NCBI RefSeq assembly: GCF_037975245.1
Contig: NC_092571.1
Span: forward strand, 4,854,001-4,918,000
Reading direction: 5' to 3'
From: Apostichopus japonicus
Lineage: Eukaryota > Echinodermata > Holothuroidea > Aspidochirotida > Stichopodidae
DNA length: 64,000 bases
In this document: positions 42,950 to 56,600 of the stretch, in pieces
Layout: each line of letters begins with the position of its first letter
Numbering within the stretch: position 1 is the stretch's first letter
Made by a program: the position numbers and the translations under genes
The notes under the pieces: generated by a model
The model's input: only the letters and a program-made list of their open reading frames with translations
What the model was told of the DNA's origin: nothing
The model's database searches: none

Positions 42950-43388
42950 CCCTAATGTAGAGTTTCAAACAATTCCAAAGAACATCGGCAAAAATACCTA
43001 AGAAGATAGCTTGGCTTCTGTAGCATCAGGGCTCTACTATTATGCATATACAGTAGCTAGAGTCAGTACCTCACTGCAACTTTGGGCCGCTACTCGATTA
43101 CCTGTAGCCCAATTTCATACATTTTCTAGATTTTTATTTTGCCTTTTGGCTGCAGATTGACAAAGCATCTATCTTCCACTCACTTCTTGTTGAGTAAAAC
43201 TATACAACAACAACAACAAAAGTGATAATAGCAAACTTGTCTCAAAACTCCTTAAATTGTTGTATAGTTGCAAATTATCACACATGGCATGTTGAAAATG
43301 CCTCAAGAAATAATTCAATTGTCTATTCGCCAAAGCTAAAATTCTACTCGCCAATGGCAAGTTGGCGACCATATTTGTTGAGGCCTGA
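42950..43388 (+). mobile_element. 3' part of a CAGGCCTCGAC hAT-like element
   Basis: It shares GTACCTCACTGCAAC, GGCTGCAGATTGA, GCAAACTTGTCTCAAAACTC and the terminal CGCCAATGGC.AGTTGG and TTTGTTGAGGCCTG with copies at 3266 and 29411. The right end falls at about 43388. The left end is not present, so no duplication can be checked. Confidence 0.75.
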
Positions 43389-44205
43389 TTGGAACCTAAA
43401 TCAACTAAAGCAAGTCAAGTTTCAGGCAACAAAGTCAATGGGATTTTAATGTGTGATTTCCCTTGCATACAGTTAGCTTAGTTGAGAAGTCCCATTGACT
43501 TACTGTGTTTAAGTAAAAACAACAATCTCAACGACATTTATGTCTGTACTGTATGTAATATATGATAGATACCTGTGTCCGCCAAAAATGAGAAAGTGCC
43601 AAAAAATGATGAATCAAGCTATTGCAATGCGAATTATGAATCAACAAAATCTCCTCGAGATCTTGGGTAACTCAAGATAGTGTTACTTTAAGTGTACTAC
43701 TCGCAATGTACAGGGCACCGATGGCAAAACATGGAGGGCATGACCGCAAACTTTTGCCTTCAGCAAGGAGTATTTTTTAGGGGCACCTCAGCAAACAGCA
43801 AAGGCACAACCGGTATTTGCCACCGGTGCTGTCGGTTATGTTGAGCACTGCTTGTAGTTTCTCTTCTTTGCTCTCATAGCCAGGATTTGTTATTCCTTGT
43901 ATTTTAAATCTGCATCACTGTATGCTTCATATCTTTGTTTTTATTGATCTGTTTATGTATCTTTGTTTGATCTTTTCATGTATTGATCTACACACATTGA
44001 CAAAGTTGATCATTTAAAGTGCACCAGCCTTGTTGCTAGAAGGAATGAAGAATTATCAGCAAAATGTCACTTTTCCCCGCGAGAATGCTTTTCTCTGTTT
44101 TATAGTACTTGTTTTTGCTGGTTAAGTTGAAACTCGCAATTAGTGTACATTAGAAGTCTGGATTTTGTCATGATTGCATTCCTCCTTTGTGGGTTTGTTT
44201 TTCAG

Positions 44206-44254
44206 TGCCAAGGGATTGGTTGGTGTTGAAGACCAAGTAGTATTCAGCTATTAG
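44206..44254 (+). CDS. Possible alternative terminal exon, in phase with PDE6D exon 4
   Basis: A strong acceptor (pyrimidine tract then tttttcag) is followed by one base and 15 codons, AKGLVGVEDQVVFSY, then TAG. Phase fits PDE6D exon 4 exactly (AG plus T gives Ser), and AATAAA lies at 44862. The peptide does not resemble the conserved PDE6D C terminus, so joining it would give a variant lacking the last two strands. It could equally be the last exon of another gene, or chance. This is inference; there is no direct support for splicing. Confidence 0.25.
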
Positions 44255-45465
44255 AGCATAATTGGTGGAAGGATTGTAAAGGCAGGTCTTATCTTTGCTG
44301 CCAGATTAAAAGATCTGCTTGCAGGGTCTTAATATTACAACATTTCAAAATATAATATCAATAGTTCATATTGAAATGTCAACTTAGATGTCAATTCTAA
44401 GAAATTATCTGCACATATCTTGAAGCTCTTTAATTGAGGATATGAGGCTGTGTTAGTTTATGGTTCATGTGAACTTTAATTATGAATTCAAATGTGCAGG
44501 ATTTTTTCTTTGTGTTGGGTTTGTAACAATCCATACTGATTTACAGTAACATTTTTATAACTATATATAGCCAACACTGAAACTTGTTTTCTACGGTAAT
44601 ACTGTAACAAATTGATAGCATCACTTCAATAATTTGCAATGGTTTTTCCCTTTGATGTTAAATTGAAGATGATATGACATTAGTTTAAGACTGACTATTA
44701 CAGCTATTTTTAGTTAAGAGTTCATTTCGCTTGCCTGTTGTTCAAGTGCACTGGCATTTGATGTTGTTCTTTTGAGGGTTGCTGTGCAACAATATCTCTA
44801 AACTGGTCATTTCTATGCTAAATGCATAAAAATGTAGACATTTTGAATGTAACAATAGTGCAATAAAAAAAATTTAAAAAATTCAATAATATCAACAACA
44901 ATGCTTTCTAGGTTTTGAAAGCTTTAAACTAAAACAGAAGTCCAACTTTGCAAGCTGATTTAAGTGCCACTTGTAGATTTACACTTCTTTTTAAGGAGTA
45001 ATTTGAACAGCATTGATTTTTATCTGCATTGCATATCTATTTATCCTTATATTTGAATGTTTCACGAAAGACTTTAGGTATGTAGGTCAATCTATAATGT
45101 AATGTATAGATGAGACCATTCTTTCATAGCCAAACAAGTATGTCATAGTATCATACATATTAAGTATGTCTTAGTTACCACAAATTATCGTGTAATTGCT
45201 TTAGAACTGAAACTTTTGGCATTTTGCAGAATTTGTTAATATCGCCTATGGGAGTTCACAACAGTAGAATAAAACATACGGTAGAATAAATTGCAGAGTG
45301 CTTGATACAGAGTATTGGGAATAAGAGGACATCCTCAATCACCTAAGGTCACATGTTAAAATCTCATGAACACATATCTCAAAAACTATTTTGAAATGAA
45401 TGTTTCAAGTATCTCATTCAAGTATGTAGATGTTCTACTATGATAAGTTTTAAGCAAGGTACTGA

Positions 45466-45669
<204 letters not shown>

Positions 45670-46764
45670 TGTTCTGAACTCAATTTGCCTTCAGAGATTT
45701 GTACTCTCGAGCGAGACTCTCTTCGTCACATTGCTCAACTCTTCGTGGTACCATGTGATTTGGTCGTCCTGACACTCCGAGGAACTTAATTTTTTTCTGG
45801 AGTTTTTCCTCTCATTTTTTTAAATATTTTCCTTTTGATATTAGTATTCAATTAACACCTTGAACTTACATGTATTGGACATTTTGTTAAGTAATTAATT
45901 AAAATAAATAATTTGTATATTAATAATGTTTAGGGGATTCCCTGTAGAGGGAACCAGAGTTGTCAGAAGTAGTAGTGAGTTGGGTTTAGGTTTGCATCAA
46001 GTTTAGAAACTCTTGAGTGAAATACCCCATGCATTGCCATGCTACAGTATATCTGCATATAAATAGAAGAGTTATTAACACCAGGGTTTATACAATACAG
46101 CTGGCTATAAAATCAAATGCATTCGGTGAAATCATATGGTAAGTTGCTAACATGAAGTTATGTCTTTGAAGATATCGCTAAAGATGGGTCTTGTAACAAT
46201 AATGTCCTTATGGTATATCTATGAAAAGTTGTTCATGGCTCATGATATACCACAGATTGCACTTAGTTTATACAAGTCTTGATATAAGTATTGTTTCTCT
46301 TTGTTAGATCTTTTCCAACTTGAGAGAGGGGGAGGGGGTGGGGAGCTTGGGGGTGGCAGCTTGGTGAATGATTTTGCTATTTTCCTCGTACCATAAGACT
46401 TAACATTCTCTGCTTCGTTTAGTCATTCCTCATAACTCTCGTTCTGTTATGAGCAATATTTTGTATCTTAACTTCAGCATATAACTTTATCAGTTATGAT
46501 TGATTTTTTTTTTCTAATTGGACAGATGAGCTTTGAAAATGAAAATATAGCTTCTCCACTCTATTACTGAGATCACTATGTATGTGAAATCATCAACCTG
46601 TTATTTCATAATGTTCCATAATGTTTATATCTGGCAGTTAGTTCTTACAACTCTCCGACAAAATGGATGTTGTGTTTATAAAGTCTAAGAAGACTATTCC
46701 TAATAGCATGTTATGTGTTGGTACTTCATGTAATACTTCTCCGCAGCATTCTACTTTGTTTAAC
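45670..46764. other. Upstream of the minus-strand exon; nothing else recognised
   Basis: The first ~150 bases (45670-45820) should contain the 5' UTR and promoter of the minus-strand gene and have more CpG than the surroundings. No TATA box is evident. Beyond that the sequence is AT-rich with a G-rich run at 46325-46360. Confidence 0.4.
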
Positions 46765-47371
46765 AGAAACAGTAAATACCACCCTGTTCATATTGTTGGC
46801 TGTTATATGTAGAAACAATTAACACCACCCTATCCAAACTGTCGGTTGTTATATGTAGACACAATTAACACCACCTTATTCATACTGTTGGCTGTTATAT
46901 ATAGAAACAATTAGCACCATCCTATTCATACAGTTGGCTGTTATATGTAGAAACAATTAACACCATCATATTCATACTGTTCGCTGTTATATACATGTAG
47001 ACACAATTAACAGCATCCTATTGGCTGTTATATACATGTAGAAACAATTAGCACGATACTATTCATACTGTTGGCTGTTATATACATGTAGAAACAATTA
47101 GCACCACCCTATTCATACTGTTAGCTATTATATGTAGAAACAATTAATACCATACTATTCATACTGTTGGCTGTTATCTGTAGAAACAATTAACACCACC
47201 CTATTCATACTGTTGGCTGTTATATACATGTAGAAACAATTAACACCACCCTATTCATACTGTTGGCTGTTTTTGGTAGAAACAATTAATACCATCCTAT
47301 TCATACTGTTGGCTGTTATCTGTAGAAACAATTAACACCATCCTATTCATACTGTTGGCTGTTAGATGTAC
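46765..47371 (+). repeat. 46-bp minisatellite, ~13 units
   Basis: AGAAACAATTAACACC recurs at 46811, 46857, 46903, 46949, 46999, 47040, 47090, 47136, 47182, 47232, 47278 and 47324. The step is 46 bases. Fifty-base steps come from an extra ATAC/ATGT, and one 41-base step from a deletion. CATACTGTTGGCTGTTATAT is the other half of the unit. Confidence 0.96.
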
Positions 47372-47679
47372 TCCTGCCAGTGGACATATTGTACTGATTA
47401 CTCCATCAGTTAACAAGCACTGTTTTATGTTCAACACTGCTTAGCCTCAACCCAACTTCAATAGAGAGTGTAAGGATCATAGTTGTATGAGATTGGCTAT
47501 CATCAAGTAATGTACCTTTGGGAATCTATTTGTTATCCAGTATTATAAGTTGATGTAAGGAGATTGATGAAGCCTTCTCATGTGTTGTCCTCTTCATCCT
47601 CATTTCTTAAGAGATGAAAATTGTTATCCTGATCTAAGCTATTAGTGTCAAGTGTTCTAGATACCACTTTATGAATTGC

Positions 47680-47712
47680 CAAAGGGGGTGGGGGGGGTGG
47701 GGGCGGGGAACA
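47680..47712 (+). other. G-quadruplex-prone run
   Basis: Consecutive runs of five, four, eight and more G separated by single T or C bases meet the usual G4 pattern on the + strand. Confidence 0.7.
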
Positions 47713-47928
47713 GTTGTTGATGAATTCACCTGTTTTTGTCATATCCTGTTTGCAATGGATGGATTATCTTTTCAGTATTCATTTTTCAACCTATATTTTT
47801 GATAAATGAAAGAAACAAGCATTTATTTTGTAAGTGCATTAGGTGATAATTTCCTTGAAAGTTTGTAGGACGATTTCAAAGTTTAGTACTTCTATCACCC
47901 TCACTCCTCACACCTTCTATCATCCTCA

Positions 47929-48168
47929 GCTCAGTGGTTAACACCGGTGCCTTTCAATCATAAGGTCCCCGGTTCGAGCCACTCCCAGATTAATGTATGT
48001 CGTCCAGTACAGAGTTGTTGAAAATTAACAATTCATAATCATGGACGTTAAATATGAATGTAAGAGACTGACTTCGGTCAGCTTGCGGCTTTGATAAGCC
48101 AATGAGGCTTCTTCGCGAGTTCCTGCTTGCAGGAGGATCTGGAATACATACATACATTACACTCAGTG
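47929..48168 (+). mobile_element. tRNA-derived SINE with (ATAC)n tail
   Basis: The head has an A-box-like CAGTGGTTAACACCGG (47932) and a B box GGTTCGAGCC (47971-47980) at tRNA spacing. A non-tRNA body follows with CTTCGGTCAGCTTG and TGCTTGCAGGAGGATCT, then a short ACAT repeat tail. The tRNA isotype is not resolved because the anticodon loop is irregular. No clear target duplication was found. Confidence 0.85.
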
Positions 48169-48554
48169 ATAATCATAGATCATATCTACGAACAAGATAT
48201 CAGATGTATAACCTCCTGACTTGCTAAGGCTTTTAAACTCTAATAAAATTCAAACTTTCGTTAAAGAGTAGAAGAAGTCAGCAGTTTTTACCTGTCTGGT
48301 ATCGAAAGTGACTGTCAATAGTAACCTAATATTAAAGGCTTAGTCCACACCTATGGTGGCATTAATACTGTATCTGAGCTTTAGAAAATATACCTGTACC
48401 TAAAAACATGCATTATATTTCAAATGTTAAAAATGTGTTGTCAAGTGCCGTGGGTATTATTGTGTACATTGAAATAATTTGATGTGCGGTATATTATTGT
48501 GCTGTACTTTAGATGTACTATTTGAATTGAAATATTATCTTAAAATGTTATAAT

Positions 48555-49015
48555 GTGCAGGTTTTATTGTGCAGCACAATAGTTTGAGCTATTGGTTGCT
48601 GCTCACATTGAAATGTTTTAATGTGCAGCACAATAGTTTGTGCTATTGGTTGCTTGGCTCACATTGAAATGTTTTAATGTGCAGCACAATAGTTTGTGCT
48701 ATTGGTTGCTTGGCTCATATTGAAATTTTTTAATGTGCAGCACAATTGTTTGTGCGATTAGCTGCTTGGCTCACATTGAAATGTTTTAATGTGCAGCACA
48801 ATGGTTTGTGCTATTAGTTGCTTGGCTCACATTGAAATGTTTTATTGTGCAGCACAATAGTTTGTGCTATTGGTTGCTTGGCTCACATTGAAATGTTTTA
48901 ATGTGCAGCACAATAGTTTGTGCTATTGGTTGCTTGGCTCACATTGAAAAGATTTAATGTGCAGCACAATAGTTTGTGCTATTAGTTGCTTCACTCACAT
49001 TGAAATGTTGTAATC
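48555..49015 (+). repeat. 56-bp minisatellite, 8 units
   Basis: GCAGCACAATAGTTTGTGCT recurs at 48571, 48625, 48681, 48737, 48793, 48849, 48905 and 48961, a 56-base step (first step 54). The rest of the unit is GGTTGCTTGGCTCACATTG and AAATGTTTTAATGT. Confidence 0.96.
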
Positions 49016-51940
49016 TGCATTTTGTTGCTGTTGGCTAAATTTTACACCTTGAAATAATCTCCTGTGCATTACAGTATATAGTGTTTGTAGTTTACTATTT
49101 GCATTCATATCCTACCAACAAATTGATATCTTCACCTTCTGACTGGGATACACTCTTCCTTCATTTTGCCCTTCTGCAATTTCATAAAATAAGTTTTCAT
49201 CAGGTACAAGAAGAAAAAAAGTTCATAAAGTGTGACTGTATTAAGAAAGCACTTAGCTTATTGTATTTCTGTACTCCCTTGAATCTAACATAGTGAACAG
49301 ATTCATTTGCTCAAATGAATTGACCTAGCAGTGTGTCGTCATACAGACACTCCATTGATATCCATGGGAAATGCGTCTGCACAGAGTACTGCCTTTGATG
49401 CTGCTGTGTTTAGTCTTAGAGAAAGAATCATGGTCTGCTCCAAAGATCAAATAATGAAAAAATGAAACAAAAACTCATGTAATTCCTCCTGTTCTAATCA
49501 TCATTGAATTGAACAATGAAGACAGGAACACATTAAATAGAAATGAAAAGAACAGGATGGGTTTAATTGAAAGCAAGAGAAACCTACTGAATTATGACCA
49601 CTGAATGTCAAGGATGTTTATAATTATCACATTGTTTATCTATAAGTGACTATGCTTTGAAGTTCTGGAGTACTTATGACATTTCCCAAGGCTTTTCATA
49701 TCAAATTTACATGAAATAAATGTTTATTTGTATTGCAATGCTGATTTGATGAATAAATGAATAGAATTATATCCAATGTACATGCTTTGTGACAGGGTGT
49801 ATTCCCTCTGAAATGTTAGTAAAAAAAGAGAGATGATTATAGTTGTTGATGAGATGTTAGCAACAGATGAATGCTGGAGGCTGGACTAGACCACCTCAGT
49901 CTGAATGATGCAGCATAATTTAAAGATGCCAAGTCATTCTAATGTTTTAAGACCAGGTGCCCTCGATAATGAATCTTACACTTTAAGAACTTTGCTAATT
50001 TGCTGATTCTCATGACAATTATCAGAAGTTGTTCAGACTGAGTGGACGATTGCAGCAGATTATTTACATCATATAATGTTACTTTTATTCTGATTGTTAT
50101 TAGTGTTTGGTTGAGTAAGAGATGGCAAACATTCAATATCTTGAAAGCTACGTATATCTGCGTCTTTATTGGCTGACAATTTAATTGTCGTGTTTACGTG
50201 TTCCAATCATTGTTAGACTGTTTAGAATTGCTTCAGTCTACTTTCAGACAATTAAATATTAAGGACATTGTAACATGCCTGTTGACTTAACAAAATAGAA
50301 CAGCCACACTAAGTCAAGTTATAATAATTTATTAGTGTTGAAAGGCTTGTTATGATTAGATTGATGATGGTATTCTCATAACATACATACAGGCTCCTTG
50401 AAAGTCATCTAGTAACTTACTTTGTTTATCCTCAAAATATATTATTTACCAGTCTGCTGATTTGTTTATTTTTAAAAATTCCAAAAGAATATAAACAACT
50501 GAAACTGGGTGAAGAGTTAAGTAGGGCATGTGTTTGCTACTGAATATGATTAGCTTGTCTAACATAAGCAGTTAATACTCAAGTCATCAAACTATAATGT
50601 ACAATACAGTATATGGGTATGGATGTCTCATAGGCAGTTGTCAGTTTATACTGTACTGTTCAAGTCATCAAACTATTATGTACAATATATGGATAAGGAT
50701 GTCTCATAGGCAGTTGTCAGTTAATACTGAAGTAATACTGAAAATACATATCAGTCATTGTCTTTAGTAGTGATTGTTTCATTATCAAAGATGTACAGTG
50801 CAGCAGGGTTGTTTTTGCTTCCAAATCCGGGTAGAGAATACGGTGAAGAAGTATTATATAAATTAAAACAAAAATTGCTTTGAAGAAAAAATGTGTAGTG
50901 GTTATTCTCTTTTATTTATCTTAATTCCTCTTTGGATAATTTATTTAATGGCATATTTATAAGATTCATTTTGGCTACTACCTACCTTGCAATCATTTTG
51001 TCATGTATTCAGATTAGCATAAGCTTCTGTTGGTACTTTGTGATGGTTTAAACCTTGATAAATATCCCGCCCATTTTCATCCTGTTTAATATCCTTTATA
51101 GTTTGTATGTATTATTTTTTTTAATTCATTCAATTGTAATGTATTGTAGTTCAGTTTCTTCAAACCATTTATTCTTCCTATCATCTACAAGATGGTGATG
51201 AATCCTCTCTATCAGTTGGTTAATTTTGCTGGAATTGCCCCTTTAATTTTAACCTTCATTTAGTATGGAGCATTTTCCTCCTATATTTCTGTTTGATATC
51301 TTTTAATAATTACAATTTAAGATAATTGTTTGTTCAATCCATCACATTTGCTCCACTTACACAGAGAGGTTTGTCTTCTGTGAGTGAATTGTGTATCAAT
51401 GCTGAATACTCAATCAATTGAACAATGTTATGTTACATTATCAACAATTTTTCATATTTTAATGACGATACCAAGTTACTAGTTTTGAGTCAGTTTGAGG
51501 GTAAGAATTAAAATTAGGAACCTACTCAAGTATAGTATGTATCAGGAGTTCCTATGCAGATAGTTTGAAAATTAAGCCCCAGACAGTTTTCTAAAAGGCA
51601 CTGTGTTTCTGTTCAGGCTTATGGTAGAGTATTAATTGAGACTTGGCCAAGGTAAAAATCTTCACCAAAGAGACTGTTACTGTATGCAATGAAAACAAGT
51701 ATGACCAAGAGTTTTTTTTTTCTATTAATAGCTAAGCTCATTGCGCAGGTGTGACTGTTTACATTGCATACATATCTATTTGACAATCCAAAACTGTATT
51801 CATATCTCAGGTTTTATTAAGCCTAATAATGAGGTTACTCTAAGAGAAGGTGCATACCTTTGAAGGGGAGATTATTTCCTTTGAAAGAATATTGTATATC
51901 ATCTCTTCATAACTTGTTGTAAATAGTTATCAGAAGGGAC
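49016..51940. other. No recognised gene; one small duplication
   Basis: AT-rich sequence. A ~78-bp tandem duplication lies at about 50580-50730 (CAAGTCATCAAACTAT through GGCAGTTGTCAGTT twice). No exon or transposon end is recognised. Confidence 0.4.
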
Positions 51941-52285
51941 TTAGAAATCTAGTTAGAAGGGATAAATACATATCTAGTTAGAGAGTAGATAAATACATAT
52001 CTGTTAGAAGGGATAAATACGTATCTTGTTAGAGAGTAGATAAATACATATCTAGTTAGAGAGTAGATAAATACATATCTGTTAGAAGGGATAAATACAT
52101 ATCTAGTTAGAGAGTAGATAAATACATATCTAGTTAGAGAGTAGATAAATACATATGTAGTTAAAAGGGATAAATACATATCTAGTTAGAGAGGGGCATA
52201 AATACATATCTAGTTAGAGAGGGGGATAAACACATATCAAGTTAGAAGGGATAAATACATATCTAGAGAGGGGATAAAATACCTA
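51941..52285. repeat. ~24/27-bp minisatellite (GATAAATACATATCT)
   Basis: About 13 units alternate between a shorter form with GTTAGAAGGG and a longer form with GTTAGAGAGTA before GATAAATACATATCT. Both forms are near-multiples of three, so the minus strand is open but repetitive. Confidence 0.95.
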
Positions 52286-52711
52286 TCGATGGTTCAAATA
52301 TATTCATGGAATGTGATGTAACATTGATAAATGTATGACTAACTTCATTATAATACTAGGAGAGAAGCAACTTCAATATGCTTACATTATCTACTCTTGA
52401 TGTCAAGCAGCTGTTACGGTACAACAGTTTACCACTGTAGTCACATCTTAACAATATAATTACTGTTACATAGCAAAGAACTGTCCATTGTGGCATGAAT
52501 TGATGAATTGGAACTGTTTCTATAATGAACATGTCAGATATTGAAATTACTAAAGGGTCAACACACTAGAAAATTGCACAACATGGTAGGTGAGGTCATG
52601 TTTGGGATTCATCAGGTGAATGTAGGAACCAAACCAATGGATGTTTGTGTCAAAGACCTTACTTACAGTAGGTATATACTGCAAGTACAGTATGTATATT
52701 AACATAAGAGT

Positions 52712-53612
52712 ATACTATCTGGATGATGACCATGCTCAATACTGTTCAGTCAAGAGTATGATGTATTGTCTAGATCTTACCTTGGTTTGAGACTTTCACA
52801 CATCTGACAATACATCATACATATGACTCTGATGAAGAGATAGAGTGTATGGTTGCTATACTTACCATCTAGGTACCATGCTCAATACTGTTCAGTCAAG
52901 AGTCATATATATGATGTATTGTCTAGATCTTACCTTGGTTTGAGACTTTCACACATCTGACAATACATCATACATATGACTCTGATGAAGATATAGAGTG
53001 TATGGTTGCTATACTTACCATCTAGGTACCATGCTCAATACTGTTCAGTCAAGAGTATGATGTATTGTCTAGATCTTACCTTGGTTTGAGACTTTCACAC
53101 ATCTGACAATACATCATACATATGACTCTGATGAAGAGATAGAGTGTATGGTTGCTATACTTACCATCTAGGTACCATGCTCAATACTGTTCAGTCAAGA
53201 GTATGATGTATTGTCTAGATCTTACCTTGGTTTGAGACTTTCACACATCTGACAATACATCATACATATGACTCTGATGAAGAGATAGAGTGTATGGTTG
53301 CTATACTTACCATCTAGGTACCATGCTCAATACTGTTCAGTCAAGAGTATGATGTATTGTCTAGATCTTACCTTGGTTTGAGACTTTCACACATCTGACA
53401 ATACATCATACATATGACTCTGATGAAGAGATAGAGTGTATGGTTGCTATACTTACCATCTAGGTACCATGCTCAATACTGTTCAGTCAAGAGTATGATG
53501 TATTGTCTAGATCTTACCTTGGTTTGAGACTTTCACACATCTGACAATACATCATATATATGACTCTGATGAAGAGATGGAGTGTATGGGTGCTATACTT
53601 ACCATCTAGCTC
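52712..53612 (+). repeat. 146-bp tandem satellite, six units, each with a hairpin
   Basis: ACCATGCTCAATACTG starts units at 52729, 52875, 53028, 53174, 53320 and 53466. Steps are 146 except one of 153. Units are nearly identical. Each contains TATGATGTATTGTC and, ~35 bases on, its inverse. In the second unit a 7-base insertion extends the arms to 23 bp (52901-52923 and 52959-52981). Confidence 0.97.
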
Positions 53613-56600
53613 TGCCATAATTCAACATGCATGTGTAATAGATCTCTCAATGTATCACCTAGAGGTCCAATCACCATCTAAATATTTATTTCATCTTTCA
53701 GAGGTCTAAGATACTCAGGTTATGAATTTGTAAAGATGTATTTGTTGTTTTTTCTTGAGTAACATACCATGGGGGAGCTGATCAAGAGTAAACTCAGGGT
53801 ATGATTCAGCCTTGTGCCTGATATATCTTAATGCTAACGAAAGACCATATCTGCTAATGTTCAATATTCATGAGGTTACTACTATGTAGTTGATAAATCT
53901 AATCCTTGACCCCCCCCCCACCCTCAGGATGATGCGATTATGCTTTTATACAAGTTTTGGTTTCTGAGACGTATCAGCATTGACACTCAATTTGAGTGGA
54001 AATACAATTCTTCTCTTGGAACCGGTGTTTACCACTTTAAAAAGCAAATGACAGGTAAAACAATGTCACTTCCATCATGTGATCTACTCTACATGTAAAT
54101 GTAAGGCCCTGCATCTGTTTGGTACATAGACCTTAATGCCACTTTGCAAAAATAATAAGAATTTTTTTTTCTCTTGTAAATTTGTTTACTTTTTTAAGTT
54201 TAAAGGCTACATATATTTTAATAGCTTTGTAATATATTCAGCATTAACTCAGTCAAACGTATTCAACATGGATGAGTGGGGATATGATCGATTTTAGCTC
54301 TTCATACAAACTGACATCTCGATTGAAGTAGCTCTTTACAAGTTTTTCGTTTGAGTCAGGGAAACAAGACATATAAGAGACAGAGATGCTGCAGCAATAG
54401 CCAGGAGATAAAAGCAGACTGTATTTTTATTTTATGGAATTACAAAGGGAATTTTGAGGCACTTTCCAGGGTAGAATGGAAGCCTGATTAAAATTTTAAT
54501 CAACCAGAAATATAATTTTGTCCTTTTTTTTCTTTCGAGCATCTTCATGGCTGTAAAAAGTTTGGTTGGTGAATAGGAAGGGTCAAATAGGCTGCCTCCA
54601 TAGCTCCAGCAGCAGTTTGAAGAAATTAGTGAACTTGACAAAATATGTGATCGTTCATATAATTAATCAAGGCTGGTGCACTTAGCAGGCTTAACTTGAT
54701 GTATTCAGTGAAGTGTTATTACAACCTAACAATATTCTTCATGTTGATGATTTGTTTGGCCTTGTTAGTGTTTGGTAACAACCATTTTGAGATGATGAGT
54801 ATTAAGCTGGAAGTCAAAATATATTTTGGGGAAAGTAGTAGATAAATAACAAGGAATGAATAACAGGTACAATTGTAACACTCGGCTAAATTGAACAGGT
54901 TTAGCTTTGATCTTTTGATGGTCTGAGGTATGTAGTTGTGTTTTTCAGAGAATGTGATTCAGAGTGGTCAGTCTCTGAAGGATATAAGGCTTTGTAATTG
55001 TGTCATCCATTATCAGGAGTCCATCTTTTTTATCTGTTAGAATACACCACTGAATGTATTGTTATGTGGTTGTCTTGAATTTACATGGAAACATTCTCTG
55101 AAGCATTACTTGATAAGTTATTGGTATTATTCATACCATGTTTGTAACATCCACACCAAGAGTTGAACAGAGTTAGTTATACTGTTATCCATATATTGGC
55201 ATTGGTGTAATGTACCATTGGTTTCTCATGCAGTTTTTCGAGTTATCTCACACTGTGAATGGGGTTGCCTATCTCCAATCTATGAATGATGAGAAACAAA
55301 ACCATTCTTATTGAGTAAAATGAATACAGTCAAATTATCAAGGCACCTTTGTATTGTCACCAGTTAAAACTGCTGTTGGCTTTGGTGGTTCCTACTGTAA
55401 AGTTCTCTGAAGACTCATTCAATGTAGGGTGCATACAAGTCCTTAAAACATGAATTCATTAATATTAAACCACTCAAGGTGTATTGTATCAATAATACTG
55501 ATGATGGTGAGTTTGATCTGATGTTAGCAATATTTATTTGGACAAGCCTGTCCTGTAAGGTGATTCCTTCATTTCTTTTAATATTTATGCTGAAGGAATT
55601 GAAAACATAATATCTATCAAGTCTTTCATAGAGAAACAAAGAACAGTTGATCTAAGTATAATATCTGTGTTTCTGATTGTAACAAATGTCTAGTGAAAAG
55701 TTTGGTATGTTTAAGAATAGGTCATTGTAAAGCATTTGATGTAAGAATAAGTTAGTTATCAGTCCCTTGTATGTTAAACACTGTCAGTCAATACTGAGAA
55801 TTGATCTTATGGGGTTTGTTAATGGTTTCTGCTGCGGGGGTATAATGTGATCTTTGTATTAATGTTTTGTTGGTAAACATCATGCACAACATAACTGATA
55901 ACCTTGTAGGTTCATTCATGTTGCATGTGTCCTCACAGTGATTATGCAAACTAAGCTCCTCAATTTATTCTGCCTAAAGTTACTTTCTTGAATATTCTTT
56001 ATTATACATCAATAAATGTGGCTATTGGCTTCTTGTCATTCCTTTTCTGTTGAAGTGTTTTTGTTGTTTGTTTATGTTTATTTGTTGTGTTTACCGGGCT
56101 CCTTTGCCTGTAATGTGATGTGTTTATTTGTTGTGTTTACCGGGCTCCTTTGCCTGTAATGTGATGTGATGCTAGAATGAGTGAAGCAAATAAAGAAAAG
56201 AAGCAATGTGAAGCCTTGAAGCACTATCATTAAATCTGGCTTTTAATTTTAATTTTTCATCCAAGACATTAGAAAAAGATAAATCTTTGTCCTGATTAAT
56301 AATTTGCTTTTATTTCTGTGATACACAGTATGTAGTTTTGACCTTACATATATGCCTATGAGGGCTCAGACTTAGTTTGATAAAACTGAGGATAATGTAA
56401 GCATGAAACCTATTGTATATTACAGCAATTCATGATTGTACATAGATATCCTATTATACCTACAAAACAAACCATTTACTACAATGACTACTATAGTTAT
56501 TACATAAATGACTACTATAGTTATTACATAAATGATTAATGTTCATTAAAGATAGTTTTGTTACTTCTGCATTAAAAACTTTTCTGTTGAGTCTTCAATG

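Noticed and set aside
46811-47371. PDE6D last exon suggested by ATAGAAACAA phrases
   Set aside because: These belong to the 46-bp minisatellite and do not encode the conserved C terminus.
46765-49015. CRISPR-like repeats
   Set aside because: Contiguous tandem units without unique spacers in a eukaryotic genome; minisatellites.
51949-52179. Minus-strand frame of YVFIYSLTR repeats
   Set aside because: Artefact of the ~24/27-bp minisatellite.
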